The notes under the pieces: model-generated
Told to the model about the DNA's origin: nothing
What the model saw: only the letters and a program-made list of their open reading frames with translations
Databases searched by the model: none
Position numbers and translations under genes: made by a program
From: Corbicula japonica
Taxonomy: Eukaryota > Mollusca > Bivalvia > Venerida > Cyrenidae
Direction: 5' to 3'
Assembly (NCBI GenBank): GCA_038501625.1
Contig: JAZAYU010000227.1
Coordinates: 248,001 to 312,000 of the forward strand
DNA length: 64,000 nucleotides
Part shown: positions 37,660 through 50,324 of the stretch, piece after piece
How the letters are laid out: each line of letters begins with the position of its first letter
How positions within the stretch are numbered: position 1 is the first letter of the stretch

Positions 37660-39000
37660 TAAGGCATGATCCTGGTAGGGATGTCTCGACGTGAAATCGC
37701 TCGGCAGATGCATTGGTCACCGTCGACAATTACTCACTTGGCCCCACGGAATGTTATTGATTTTAAAACACATCTACCTTTGCGAATTTATTAAACTTTT
37801 ACTTATATCCAAAACAGTGTTGCGTTTTCAATGGAAGTCAGCATATTAATATAATTGCATAATTTTGTTTTCTGAATTTTCTGAATTAAATCTTCATTAA
37901 ATACTGTCCGTGAAATACCTTGTTGCAATAGTAATTTTAAACTGCACTGTAAATTTGAATTACGCCTCGGTATCCACGCAAATACTTACAAAACGTTTTC
38001 CCTTAACTTGTTAATTCGTCTTTAATTCTTCTGTTGTGTATAGTTTAATTTCATTGAAACCTTGATTTACATTATTAACTTAATTCCGACAAAAACCCTT
38101 GCACATATATACATATTATGGTATGCATCACTTTTAACCTACATTCGACAATAAGCCTGGTTTGAAAATCGGATGTCTAAGCTATATTGCTCGTGTAAAA
38201 CAGTGCTTTTCTTGGTTACTCGCATTCAATCTCAACTAACAGTCTTTCTGTCTATCTTTTTGTCACCAAATTAGATATATCTTCACATGAAGCTATCAAA
38301 CAATCAGTTTATTCCCCTCACTAGACAGATTAATACATTTTGGATTTGATTATAGTCAGAAAAATAAAAGAAACTTAGGAGAATTGGCCCTTGCATCTTT
38401 TTGAATGTCTAGCCCTTTAGTTAATGATAATCTAAAGTGCAAATATTATCGATCTATCACAGTATTACATAATAGCAGCACTGGAAATGTTTGGAAGACA
38501 ACGATACAAGTACAGGAATAAAACACGAATTTCAAGTCGAAGAAAGACAACATAAATTGTTATCTGATTTGTAAGAAGATGTAGAATTGCTCACAAAACG
38601 CTTGACAAGTAACAAGCGCATTCAGAAAGGTAAAGATTCAAAGCCATCTGTGGTGCGCTTTCTTAAATAGCAAACTCATGGGAACATTTATCTCCATGAT
38701 AATGCAAGGCAACACGCGCAAGACTTTCTCAGAACTTCTTCAACAACGCCAACATTCAAGGTTTGCTATGGTCGGCATGTTCACTGGATTTCGAACCAAT
38801 TTCGAACACTTATGGGACCATCTCCATCGGCAAATCAGAAATGTGTGCCTCCACTCAACATCAAGGATATCAAACAGTGCACCTTGACGAATGGCAAAGC
38901 ATTGTCCCCAACGTCATGAGATGTTTTGAGACGACATACCCTAGACGTGTTCTTATCTGTATTGACGTTTTAAGCGATATACCCGTTAATACCTAGACTT
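37660..39000 (+). pseudogene. Decayed Tc1/mariner-type transposase
   Basis: Two ends of a transposase are recognisable in separate frames. At 37663-37748 the reading GMSRREIARQM...SPSTI fits the N-terminal helix-turn-helix of Tc1/mariner transposases. At 38692-38940 the catalytic-core remnants appear in order across three frames: LHDNARQHA, then LDFEPI, then EHLWDHLHRQIRN, then DEWQSI...YPRR. From family knowledge these match the HDNAxxH...SPDLNPIEHLWD...W block. About 900 bp between them has no readable transposase, so the middle is eroded or replaced. There are multiple frameshifts and no intact product. Terminal inverted repeats were not identified. Confidence 0.7.
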
Positions 39001-39892
39001 GAGACATGCAATTTGACATTTCCCCTTTGTTTTCTTATGACTTTTATAATAAAATGTTTATTTCAGATCCCAGCCATCATAACATTCTTATGATTGACAT
39101 AATGGAATTGGGATTTTTGTACCCATGATGATGAAAGGTCTCTTAAATGAAATATGCCAATCTGAAAGTTCTACATGTCTATAACTGCTTTTTTACTGTA
39201 CAGCCTTGCAAACGTGTTATCATTTCAGTGGATCACTAGTTTACAATACCTACCTGACTGTAGAAAGACTGGTCAGGAGTAGAATATCAGAGAAAATATC
39301 CGCAGCCTCTAACGAACAAATTGAGACGATTAAGTTCCGCTTTCACGATTTCATTATATCATAAGATAAGTAATACAGCCAACTCGTTGTTATATTGTCA
39401 AGCTCAGTCGTAAAACATAAGAAGAAAAACTCCTAACATTTATCTCGTAATGCCACAGAGAATAAAACAGACAATCAGTTCCATAATTTCCGCGTCATTA
39501 CTTTATAAAATTTATGTTTTAGTCATTCTGTCGGAATAATCTAATAATTTACCATCGTCTCTCTGACTAGATTTTTATGTACTTGTATTTAAGGAATGCA
39601 TTTTCCTAAAGAAAAGCCTCAAGAAAAAGACATTACAATGAATAAATAAGTATAATTATGTTGTTGTTTATTTTCTTGGCGGGGTTTAACATTGTCCGCT
39701 CTTTAAAAATGATGTATGTGAGAAGAAACATGTTTTTAATAAAAATGTAAGTTAATTAAAAACCGAGCATAACGGTAAACAGTTGCGCTGTCGATTTGAA
39801 TATTGTATTCTATATGATTATGCTCCGTTTTACACACTGAGCAGTAAATGAATTTTTGTATTTATAGAATTTTAAAAAATTACACAAAAAGG
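39001..39892. other. Gene-free spacer
   Basis: Nothing recognisable beyond AT-rich sequence. Confidence 0.4.
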
Positions 39893-40092
39893 GAAAGGTG
39901 AAATATGCATATCAGGAATCGCCACATTCAGAAAAAACAGCCTCCCCACACAGTCAAGAAGAAGAGAGGGAGAGAGCATGGTAAATAAAATGATCAGTTT
40001 CAAAAGAGACACCACTAACACTTAACAAAAATGAGAACCAGAGGGGTTACCGCCTTGGAACGGTCAGTGGCAAATCAAATTGCCAATTGAAT
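39893..40092 (-). repeat. Family A 3'-half copy A12
   Basis: It runs from 'gtgaaatatgcatatcagg' to 'cggtcagtggcaaatcaaat' and stops at the central inverted repeat. Confidence 0.75.
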
Positions 40093-40415
40093 TCTTTTTA
40101 TCAAATGACGAAAGTTAAAACGAGGTCGAGGTGGTAATAAAGCAATGTTTCTTTCATAAAATGATATACGGGTGTCTATTATTTTGAATATGTGTTTTTT
40201 CCAGTTAGAAAGTGCATTAGGCTCAGCAAGTTCTCTTTTGAACCATTTATTGCAAAATAGGTTTAAAGACTCAGCAATTTCTGCACGACATGCATTAAAA
40301 TCAATTTTGAAGGAATTCTATATTTGGGACCTTAGAAATTAAATTACGAATTCTAGAGTCCCATCATAGCTCATAATGTTGAAGTATTGTACAGCCCTGT
40401 AACAAAAGATTTCAT

Positions 40416-40494
40416 GGCCGTGGCAGTAACGCATCTGCTTTTTGATATAGCATAAGGCTTTTGTGTTTGAATCCCATTTTTTTTCTTAAATGTC
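40416..40494 (+). ncRNA. tRNA-like pol III promoter remnant
   Basis: An A-box-like 'tggcagtaacgc', a B-box-like 'gtttgaatccca' and an immediately following run of eight T (a pol III terminator) are spaced like a tRNA. A full cloverleaf was not found, so this is probably a SINE head or tRNA pseudogene. Confidence 0.35.
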
Positions 40495-41175
40495 ATTTTT
40501 TCAATACATTCATGTACATACCGACGAAAAAATGCCATTAAACGGTGCAAACTTTAAGTAAGCTTTCAATTAAGATTTCAAATAATCTTGTCTAAAAGTC
40601 GTGCAAACGGGGTTACAATGCTCCATAGCGTTTGACTTTAGCTGCAAACATACCCAGGATTTGTAAGGTATGTACATGTACCCGGGACTTATAGGGTACT
40701 TAGTCTTCACTTAAACTTGAAAGGCTGAACGTTTCTGACTGAATTATGACAAACACGAATGTTAGGTGACATTTATCAAATTTAGACATCAATAGATGTT
40801 ACTGGCAAAAATGAATTATTTCAAAATAATCAATATATCAGTCTTTAACATCATCATATTCAAATTCTAAATAAACACCAAAAAGGCATTATTATTATTA
40901 AAGCATTTATCTATAATACTTTATAAATAACTTATAATTTACAAAAAAAGAATTAAAACTAATTTCTTGCAAACAGCAAACTTATTACTGGTGCTTAGCA
41001 AATTTTTAGTGCTAAATATTAATTAATATTGAACACGACTTTTATGAACACACTACACGCTCGGCTTGAATAGTTCTGTTTATCGGTGGAATTCAAACTT
41101 TGAGCCTCCACAATCTATGATGCGCGTCGTTCTAATGTGTTTCTTAGTTTTTTCTTCAGTCAATTTGAGTACGAA
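40495..41175. other. Gene-free AT-rich tract
   Basis: Nothing recognised. Confidence 0.4.
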
Positions 41176-41694
41176 CACGACAAATATGAAAATACTGCAG
41201 GCTCGGTTTGATTGAGCCTGTTCATGGGCAGTAATGGGAATGCATAATACTGCCCACGCCAACTAGCCCCGGGTTGAGCGCAACTCAGTAATTACACCAA
41301 TAAATAGTACAATTTCGATCCCAAACGATGGTATGCATATGGCGGTGCACATGGCACCTTCAATGAGGTATTTTCAGATTAATACCATTCCATGTTCAGC
41401 GGTGTATGGTCCCCAGATAAAAAATGGGTTTGCCCTAAAAGAAAAAGCAATGGGCGGAACTAAACAGAATAGAATTTTGACAGGGGATCTTGGAATATAA
41501 ATCCTGCATATCACAGACGGCGCCAAAGGCAAAATTTAAAAAGCAGGAAGTATATCCTTAGGGGTAATTGGGCAATATCCAAATCTATATTGGCTGGGAT
41601 ATCGAAACCACCTATCTATAAACTGGTTGAAATATTTAAACAAAAGTAATTTTAGAAGTACTATAAACAAAGTACATAAGTATCGTGCTCAACG
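41176..41694 (+). repeat. Family B repeat, full-length copy B5
   Basis: It aligns over its whole length with 11137-11680 (minus). The three hairpins are at 41198-41220, 41226-41255 (arms gggcagta/tactgccc) and about 41273-41287. The rest includes 'gatggtatgcatatggcggt', 'atgggcggaactaaaca' and 'aagcaggaagtatatcctta'. No coding frame is shared by the copies. Confidence 0.8.
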
Positions 41695-41864
41695 ACCTTC
41701 AAAGTACGTAACTGATAACCGCACTGATTGAATGTATCCACAATTTATTTCGTTGCTTAATAAATGCATTTGTTTATTTCTGCAAAATATTCTATGATGA
41801 TGTACATTCTCTTTAATATTAAACAACAGCGATACTAGTTCTTCTAATTTAGATAAAAACTATT

Positions 41865-42185
41865 AAACTTTAAAACGGCGAAACAAAAGCCTGTTCTTGC
41901 TTTACTCTCCAGCAACCAAACCAAACCTTCTGACGAGAAAAATGTAGTGGTGAGAGGTGAGAATAATCTGATCAATAAGAACTGATTTAAAGTGTTTAAA
42001 TGTGCTATAAGAGATTTATTGTAATGAAGAAAAATCATTTGGTTTATTAAATTGACAGATCTTACGATTTATATGACACTTGTCCGTACATTGATATGAT
42101 TTATTAACAATGTTTACAACGATCAAATGGTCCATACATTGGAAGTCTTAATTGGAACTATCGAACAGACTACTGCCTAATACAA
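41865..42185 (+). repeat. Anonymous dispersed repeat (family H), second copy 50325-50535
   Basis: Shared blocks include 'ctgatcaata', 'gatttattgtaatgaagaaa', 'atcatttg', 'tttatatgac' and 'tgatttatta'. Moderately diverged, same orientation. Confidence 0.6.
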
Positions 42186-42216
42186 CGTATTGATTAACCC
42201 AAAGCCACACCGATCT

Positions 42217-42233
42217 GGCGGCAGCGCCTAGCC
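42217..42233 (-). repeat. Inverted scrap of the SINE head flanking the minisatellite
   Basis: ggcggcagcgcctagcc matches 16 of 17 bases of the reverse complement of the tRNA-like head inside the array (about 42855-42873). Confidence 0.5.
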
Positions 42234-42237
42234 TACC

Positions 42238-43106
42238 AGGCAAGGTACGACACAGTATATACCATCCGTTTCCCCTACGAGGATAGTTCAGGTTTGCCTT
42301 TATACCGTCACCTACACAATTTTAGGCAAGGTAGGACACAGTATATACCATCCGTTTCCCCTAAGAGGATACTTCAGGTTTGCCTTTATACCGTCACCTA
42401 CACAATTTTAGGCAAGGTAGGACACAGTATATACCATCCGTTTCCCCTGTGAGGATAGTTCAGGTTTGCTTTTATACCGTCACCTACACAATTTTAGGCA
42501 AGGAAGGACACACTATATACCATCTGTTTCCCCTACGAGGATAGTTCAGGTTTGCCTTTATACCGTCACCTACACAATTTAAGGCAAGGTAGGACACATC
42601 CGTTTCCCCTACGAGGATAGTTCAGGTTTGCCTTTATACCGTCACCTACACAATTTTAGGCAAGGTAGGACACAGTATATACCATCCGTTTCCCTACGAG
42701 GATAGTTCAGGTTTGCCTTTATAGTCAGTACTGTTATCAGTAAAATAACCCGTTACCGATGTCATGCAGTGATCGTTACGTATATCAGGGCTATCCGATC
42801 TACCTTTTTTGGGGTTGTCCCGGTAAGCTCAGTTGGTTACGTCGCGGGAATTGCAGGGCTAGGCGCTGTCGCCTTGACGGTGCGGGGTCGCTCCCAGCTA
42901 GAGGCACTATCATTTTATACCGTCACCAACATAATTTTAGGCAAGGTAGGACACAGTATATACCATCCGTTTCCCCTACGAGGATAGTTCAGGTTTGCCT
43001 TTATACCGTCACCTACACAATTTTAGGCAAGGTAGGACACAGTATATACCATACGTTTCCCCAACGAGGATAGTTCAGGTTTGCCTTTATACCGTCACCT
43101 ACACAA
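42238..43106. repeat. Minisatellite, eight copies of an 86-bp unit, interrupted
   Basis: Units start at 42238, 42324, 42410, 42496, 42582 and 42658, and again at 42939 and 43025. Each unit opens 'aggcaaggtaggacacag'. The 42582 copy lacks about 10 bp. Copies differ at few positions, implying recent expansion. A tRNA-derived SINE sits between the sixth and seventh units. Tandem cores of this kind are a feature of bivalve 'pearl' or Helitron-like elements, but the flanks needed to prove that were not recognised. Confidence 0.92.
42724..42917 (+). mobile_element. tRNA-derived SINE inserted in the minisatellite
   Basis: An A box (taagctcagttgg, about 42824-42836) and a B box (gggtcgctccc, about 42885-42895) have tRNA spacing. 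The preceding ~100 bp ('cagtaaaata', 'gatgtcatgcagtgat', 'tatcagggctat') matches the body upstream of a head in the SINE cluster at 54435-54918 (reverse). The order body-then-head suggests a dimeric or permuted SINE. Confidence 0.75.
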
Positions 43107-43783
43107 CTGACATTCTACATGGATTTAAATAATTAACATCAAGGGAGGCATTTACATTTACATGTGTAAGTGATAACTACACTGTAATGACGTACAAGGG
43201 GTCTTTTTACACATAATTACAAGAAAGACAAAAATAAACATATTCTTAGTTAAGGCTAAAACCGTTTTGTCAATAACCGTTACGTTCATTTTATGTTGAT
43301 CAAAAGGCATCACCTTTGCATTTGATTCTTATAAGCGTAACTCTGTTCACTTCCATTAAAACAATTAAAAATCATAAAGTCATTTTGCATTACAAGTTCT
43401 TAGTAATACTTAATTTCTTATTCAATAGATAATTAAACCATATTATATATTTGTATAAATTGAATCATAGGAAGAACGCTTGGTACATGTAATGACCGGC
43501 ATATGTCGCAATTTTTTCCATTTTACAAGCATACTTAATGACACAGTATTACATCCGGTCATTGAACACTATTCTTTCATCAAATTTTAAAGAAGAACTA
43601 ACAGGTATGATACTGCTTGACGAGACATATTGTTAAGTTAATGTGAATTTAATTACTGTCTTTTCTATGCATTATTAGTCTACTCCTTGGAGATTGTCAT
43701 TTGTTAAATGATGTCTCCAGCCACTTTATCAAATGACATTTGGATTGATGCAATGCGATTTGTACGAAACAACTCAAAACTGG
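43107..43783. other. Gene-free spacer
   Basis: Nothing recognised. Confidence 0.4.
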
Positions 43784-43901
43784 ACTGAAGGTTAAAAAAC
43801 TGAGATTAGAAACCAGTCTTAAATCTCAAGCATATGATTGGCTGAAATGGCGACTAGTCGCCTTTTCAGCCAATCAGATGCTTGAGATTTGCCACCTGAA
43901 T
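43784..43901 (-). mobile_element. Family C palindrome copy C3
   Basis: The left arm is complete ('ctgaaggtta', 'accagtcttaaatctcaagc') and the central 'gattggctgaaatggcgact' palindrome is present. The right arm is truncated after 'atgcttgagattt'. The gagatt variant on the left arm gives the same orientation as C1. Confidence 0.7.
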
Positions 43902-45744
43902 TAATTCCTAAAAACAGAAACACACCAACTTTGAGACATTGTGCACTATTTTGATGTGATTGACTGCTTATCTTACATATGTAATTAGTTCCTACGACTA
44001 CTCTTGTTTATACCTATGGATAATTTTTCTTTAAATTTGCTGTATAGGACAGTGCTCTGGTGTTTAATTCTACATCGGCATGTTTTTTTTTACTCTAAAT
44101 TATACTGGGATGTTACAATTTAATGTAGAATTTTACATGCAACTTTCATTGTACACACGTTTTCTGTCACCTGAATAAAAAAGTAGTTAGGAGGCTCCTT
44201 TTATTATTTCTCTTTTCACATAGAACTGCCGACGTAAATCGTTAATGACTGTTATTACAAATATGCTGAGCCATTATATTTACAAAAGAAAAAAACAATT
44301 TAATTACTTTACACGAATGTAATAATGTTCAGTTTTTCGGCTACCAAGGATAAATGTAGTCACAAATACAGTCACAAATTTTGTAAAGCTTAGGGCTAAT
44401 TGGAAGTCTTGGGACGTCCCTAACGTTTCGATCTAAATGTAGCCTGAGAAAGTAATTATAATTCAGTCAACTGGAATGAAAAAGTGAAAGTTGTAATGTA
44501 AAAAAAGATATTGGATCTTTCTAGTACTATGTATCTCGACTTAATATGTTGAAGAATATATTCATCTGAAAATGATGATACCGATTTACAGTGGAATTAA
44601 ACACGTGATTCGTGTAAAGACGAACGATTCTAAATCTAACAATGATAAATATCATAACATCACGTAACCATAGCTCCAAATATGTAAAGAAATTACATGA
44701 CATAATTTGACATAAAATACATATAGGGTAAATTTTCACAAGATTTAAATCTTCAAATGGAAAATGGCGAAATATTAAGCAACCATATAAATCATACATA
44801 ACAATAAATTATCTAGTCGAAAGTTGTATAACAAAGTAACACACGAAGATGTTCAACACGAATATGATTGACATAATTAAATCATGGAAATAAAGTTAAT
44901 GTTCTGAGATTTTTGTTCTGTATCTTATTGCTACCTACTTGGTCGTATATTCTAATTGATTTTCTGAACTCGACAGTTGCTGATATGAGTAACAAAATTG
45001 GTAAGGTTGAACTGTTAAAGTTCATTGGCTTGCAATAGAGCCTGGTTAAACGAATTAACTCATTTTAGAGAAAACATATTATTTCCATCTGCATTCAGAA
45101 ACTGTGATTTTTTTCTTTCGTTGTCATATTAATCAAGTACTGTTATTTCCGTTGGGAAATCAAAGATTGTCATGATTTCATTTAAGGTACATGATAAAAT
45201 GATAAAACCGATCTCATGAAATTAAAAAATAAGATGCAGTTTCCTGTTGACAAGAGATCAGTTTGGTTGTTTTGATTGTCGGTTATTCGAATTCAAGTCT
45301 CCTGATTAGTTGATGATGTTTTTGCAAAAAATACATTATGCAACTTGCGGAGAATTTTTGCAACACCATAAACTGAAAGCAACGTCGTGACTAAGGCTTT
45401 CTCATCTTCTGTTGCTCTGTTTCGATTGATTGTTGCTTCTATTTATCGCTATTGTTATTATAAATATATTTCTATAAGTACTTTTATTAACGTATTTTCT
45501 TCCTGTGTGGATATATTTTTTTCTGCTACATGTACTTGTAGCTGATAAAATCGGAGAACTTTACAGGAGCGCTAGATTGGAGACAAATTTCAGCATCGGT
45601 GTTTTTAATATTGGTTCAACGTTTGTACTTTAATTCTTGTTGACGCATACCAATCAATATTGTTTCAGCAATCCGACTTAATGAAACAGAGCTTTATTAA
45701 ATAAATTGCCAAATCATGATGGCATAAGTAGTACATACGTTACC
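43902..45744. other. Gene-free AT-rich tract
   Basis: A block at about 45110-45270 is distantly shared with 51590-51720 ('tgggaaatca', 'aagagatcagt'), called family J. No gene. Confidence 0.4.
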
Positions 45745-45897
45745 TTTTCATTAATTGTTTGTGGGGTCTTTTTCAATTGATTTCAAATTGATCTACTTAT
45801 AAATTCTTTTTCCATCTGCTGTTTTTGGCTGTCTAGAGAGACTGTGTGTTCTGAGTGTTTCTATTTTTCTATTCCTGTTAGTCATGTTTTTTCATTT
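45745..45897 (+). repeat. Family A 3'-half copy A13
   Basis: 'attaattgtttgtggggtc', 'tttggctgtc', 'gactgtgtgttctgagtgt' and 'attcctgttagtcatg' mark a diverged 3' half. Confidence 0.55.
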
Positions 45898-46424
45898 GTT
45901 GTCAATACCCAAACATCCTTATACATTTTAAAGTTTGAATAACATCATGATGCAAATTACAAGGACATCCTCTTTATATTTGAAATATGTTGTCTATCAC
46001 AGTGAAATGAGCTATATGCGATAAAATGCTAACGAATACCAAAATGGATAGTGTATCAAATATTTTGCTATCGTGTTACTGAATAAAACAAAATGAGTTT
46101 GGCAATGAACTTTTTGATTTCGAGGCAGAGATGTATACATTAACAAAGTCCTAACCAACAAAAATTTTCTCACCCAGTGTTTAATGAAGAATTATTTTAC
46201 GAATTAAAGAAACGAAAGGCGATATCAATATCTTGACATAATTAGTAAAAGCCATCAGTTAATTCCAATTGTATCTTACAGTGTTCTGCACTCATTTAAG
46301 GCTGATCGCGTTGCTTACCCCTATGACTTCGAGACGTTAGATGGTGATTATGAGTTTATTACTATTCTTCGGATAAAGTAGAAGCTTGATTAAATTTTGT
46401 TTAATTTCTGCCATTAATCCCTTG

Positions 46425-46800
46425 CAAATTTACACCAGGTGCTCATGTCACATTAACGTCATCGAGTACCATCAAATTTCGCTTGAACTGCTCTTTACTG
46501 CTTATGTTCATATGTTTGTGTGCTTTTGCTTGCAGTTTTGTTGAGTAGATAGATAGTAGATAATTTACCCAAAACAACATGTAAGTGTTTTTTCGTATGA
46601 CAAACTGTAGGAGAAAGTGTGAAGATGATTTACCCTTAACCTGGTTTTTACCTCCTTTACCCTGCAGTAGCTAAAAGATTGTACCACCGTTCAAACGCGT
46701 AACACCTTGGGTTCTTATTGCTTATATTGTCTTTTTGCCATCATAATTATATAAAGACATGCTCTCTTTTCTCAAAGTTTTGACTGTGTGGGGGCTGTCG
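46425..46800 (+). repeat. Family A copy A14, diverged
   Basis: Landmarks run from 'gtcatcgagtacc' through 'tgtttgtgtgcttttgc', 'ttacccttaacctggttt' and 'gtaacaccttgggttct' to 'tgactgtgtggggg'. The last ~50 bp are replaced by unrelated GC-richer sequence (46801-47040). Confidence 0.65.
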
Positions 46801-47259
46801 GGCGCGGATCAAGAGGTATCATTGCTGAGATGGGGTAAATGTGCACAAATTTGACATCCCCATTCAAAAACAGAGGGCGGAATAAAAGGGTGTAACCACA
46901 CTACTTTCCCCGATCGTGTCAATTCTCTTTCGGCTTTTAACCTGCAATAAAACAGAATATTTACATGGGAGGGTGCCCACCTACATATGCCCCGTGCTCT
47001 ACAAAGTTTAGCTCTGTCTAAGATACATGTAGTACACGTCACATACTACAACAAAATCTGCACTATTAGGAACCATTTAAATTGTAATGTTGTCATGAAT
47101 TTTATTTCACTTAAAATTACAAGACCATGAGATAAATTTACAGAAGCCGCTCATGACTAGTTCCTCGATAGATACTCAACAGTATGAATCCCGTACAGTT
47201 TTTAATTTTACAACTGTAAAATGAAAACACGCTCACATGACATCGGCTAATAAGTTCCT
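46801..47259. other. Unclassified GC-richer insert and spacer
   Basis: 46800-47040 interrupts the expected family A end and has a minus-strand 77-residue ORF without recognised similarity. It may be a separate element. Confidence 0.3.
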
Positions 47260-47510
47260 TGAATTTGTTTGTTATTATGAGAACCCTTTGAGGAAAGTTT
47301 GAAGTTGATACACCCTAGAACCTGGTTTAAACCTCCACTGACAAATTGTTTTTCCACTAACCGTTCCAATGCGGTAACCTATGGGGTTCTCATTTTCGTA
47401 AATTGTTTGTGATGTCTTTTACGAAATCTATGATAATAACCATGCTATCTTGTCCTATATTTTTGGCTGTTTGGGGGAGGCTGTGTCTTCTGGATGTGGA
47501 CATCCCTGAT
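47260..47510 (+). repeat. Family A copy A15
   Basis: It is recognisable from 'gttattatgagaaccc' through 'ccctagaacctggtttaaac' and 'accgttccaatgcggtaacc' to 'gtggacatccctgat'. Confidence 0.75.
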
Positions 47511-47573
47511 TTAAAAATTGACTTTATTCCTAAGCCAACAGTTTCTTTCTTTACCTTACAAAAAGTTGATCCA

Positions 47574-47675
47574 GGGCTGAAGGTTATAAAACTGAGCATG
47601 GAAACCAGTCTCAAATCTCAAGCATGCTTGAGATTTGAGACTGGTTTCCAATCTCAGCTTTATAACCTTCAACCC
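47574..47675 (+). mobile_element. Family C palindrome copy C4, central deletion
   Basis: It has a near-perfect inverted repeat with ends 'gggctgaaggttataaaact' and 'tttataaccttcaaccc'. The centre is reduced to 'aagcatgctt'. The gagcatgg variant is on the left arm. Confidence 0.8.
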
Positions 47676-50324
47676 GAATCTTTTCACCCTATATTGCTTG
47701 GATTTAACATATGAAATCTCTAATGGGATTGCCTAAACACATGACATTGTTTGGATATTTTACCCAAGCACATATTTACTGTTTACAGATATTTTAAAAG
47801 CTCTAGTTTAACGTTTTCACCATTATATTTTTCCCTCATATATGTTTGGCATGCGTGCTACATTTTAGATCGAACGAAAACTTAAACTTGTATGAACAAA
47901 AAGATTAAAATCTAAATTGATAAAGCGAAAACATGTCTTTTAATATCGTGTTGACCAAAAACATCATAGGCATGTAAAAACGCAGTCTAATCAAACATAT
48001 ACATATATATAGTCTTGGGCAAGTATTGCTGCTAGCACACATTGTTGTAAATACGGAAGATTACTATCGCCAAATCCAAAGCGCATTGATATCCACGCTT
48101 GAACACAATATTTTATTATTAATTAAAATTATTAACCACTCAGTTTGTGTAAACAGGTAATCATTGTATTTACTTTGATTTTTCCCTTTTAATAAACTCA
48201 ATAATATGTAACAATACACATTCTAGCTTCTTTGAATTGTCTGAAAATACTGACTACTGAATACCACAAAACTGAATCTTATTTATTTGAGAACAGACAT
48301 GCATTATATATAAGATTATAATTCAAGTGTTGTAAGTTCGAGCCATTAATTGTCTCAAAACCCCACTTTCGACTTTTCAACAAATAATGAAAAATGAGTA
48401 ACACCGAAAATAGCGTATTCTTATTTACCTGAGAATAACCATGCATTATAAATACGATTATAATTATAGTGTATTTTGCGCTATCCTGAAGGAGAAAACT
48501 CAGAAAATTTCCGCCACCTCTGGGGTCTGATTATTAATGTATCAAATTCTGTGCATAAAGTCCGACTATGACAGCGCTTTAAGCAAGCTTTTTAAGTGAA
48601 ACTGCAGGCTTCGTATCCCAATTGTCCATTGTTAGTACTAAAGAACCGACGTGTCTTCTTCCCTCCACGAAAGTTTCACATCCACAACCTGTTTAAAAGC
48701 CACTACGTATTTATATCAGAATTATTACAATCATGATACATTTTAATTCATAAATTCACCGTAGCCCTTTCAATGATGCTCATTGTCACAAGAACATTTA
48801 ACAACATAAACAGCTCTAAGTTAGCTCTCTTAATTTATGTCCGTCTTCTTATGAATCGAATTTTTAATTTTAAACGAACGCATTCTATCGTTAGATAGTA
48901 GTGCATTTTTATGGACGTGATGGCAGCATTATTGCATTTTGCTGTATACTTTCAGGTCATATTAAAAGCATGTGTATTCTCTCTGAAACGCTTTTGAACT
49001 GAGATCAAAATAAATATTTTAATTTTAATTTTACAAGTTGTCTTTTAATTAAAACATAATCTAAACATTCTAAGTTGTACACATACCAATTATTCTTGAA
49101 AGGAATCTAAATCTGACGTAGGCTGAGTAAAACGAGGTGTACCGCGAATTCACTGATAATCTTGGTTTTCTGTAGATTGGAGTTTTTGTTGGTTCATTAC
49201 TTTGTTGTTTTCTTTATATTGACGTTTTGTCGGTTTTCTGTACTTTTGGGGTTTATTTGTTTGTTTGTTTTCACTTCGCGTTTTTCAGTTATTAGTTTAC
49301 TTTTTACTTAGTTTTAGTAATTCACCAAAAGCTGTACCTCCATGAATATCAATGAATTAAATTAAATTTTGCATGTACATATATGTACACAGCACAAACA
49401 TATGCGCGCCGACAAAAGTTTCAATATGTAAACGTAGACCAGAACATCTTTCAAAACAGGTCTAGTATCACTGATGTAAATGGAACCGGCTTTTTGTACA
49501 AATCTTTTTTACATTTTTTAATTAATTTACATTTGCCAAGCTTATATTGTTTTTATTTCGAATCGTTATCAAATCAAGAAAAAACAGAAATCTTTAGTAT
49601 CACAATCTGTTTCAGAGCCATATAATGTTTATACTTGATATATGCGTAATAAACCTGCAATTCATAACATCATTGAAGATATTTCTTCTTCAAATTGCAA
49701 ACCAAATGCCATTCTTAAAAACTTTTTTTCAGAGACAAAAGCTTACTAATTTAGTATTTTATAGGAATTTCTGATTTAAAGTGAAATATGCGCTTTCGCT
49801 TTCTAATAAATTATTTATCTATATTAAAATCATACTCTTAAATAACATATACTATTACAATTATATGAAATAATAATGAATTTTCAAGATATTAGGATAA
49901 TAAAGTAAATTAAACTCGCAAGAACTACTGTCAGTAAATGTTATAGTGAAGATCGATGAAAAGGAAATGAAAGTCATCTTGCCTTTGCAGAGTAACACAC
50001 AATCTAGTTTCAGATTTGTAGCTATCGTTCATTGTTACTTAAATGTTTCAGATGAATCACAATATTAAGAAATATTGAACTCATATTAAGCAGGTGTTAC
50101 AAGAAATCTTTTTATGATATTTTATGGAAAACTAACGTGAAAAAATTCCTTGATAGTGTCATTATAAAAAAACCTGACATTTATCAGGTGGTATTAATAA
50201 TAATGAGGTAGTTTACAAAAGAAAAGATTGTCCTTGTATATTTCTACAGAACCAGACTAAATGCAGCATCGACAACTATCAAGTTTACTGACGTGAGAAA
50301 GCAGGTGATTTTGAATCTTTTGTC
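47676..50324. other. Gene-free AT-rich tract
   Basis: No gene, RNA gene or known-family repeat recognised. Confidence 0.45.

Noticed and set aside
42759..43073. 104-residue ORF over the minisatellite
   Set aside because: It spans the SINE and repeat units. The open frame follows from unit length and low stop density, not from protein constraint.
46809..47042. 77-residue Cys-containing minus-strand ORF
   Set aside because: No recognised domain, and the Cys spacing does not match a known zinc finger. Probably part of an unclassified insert.
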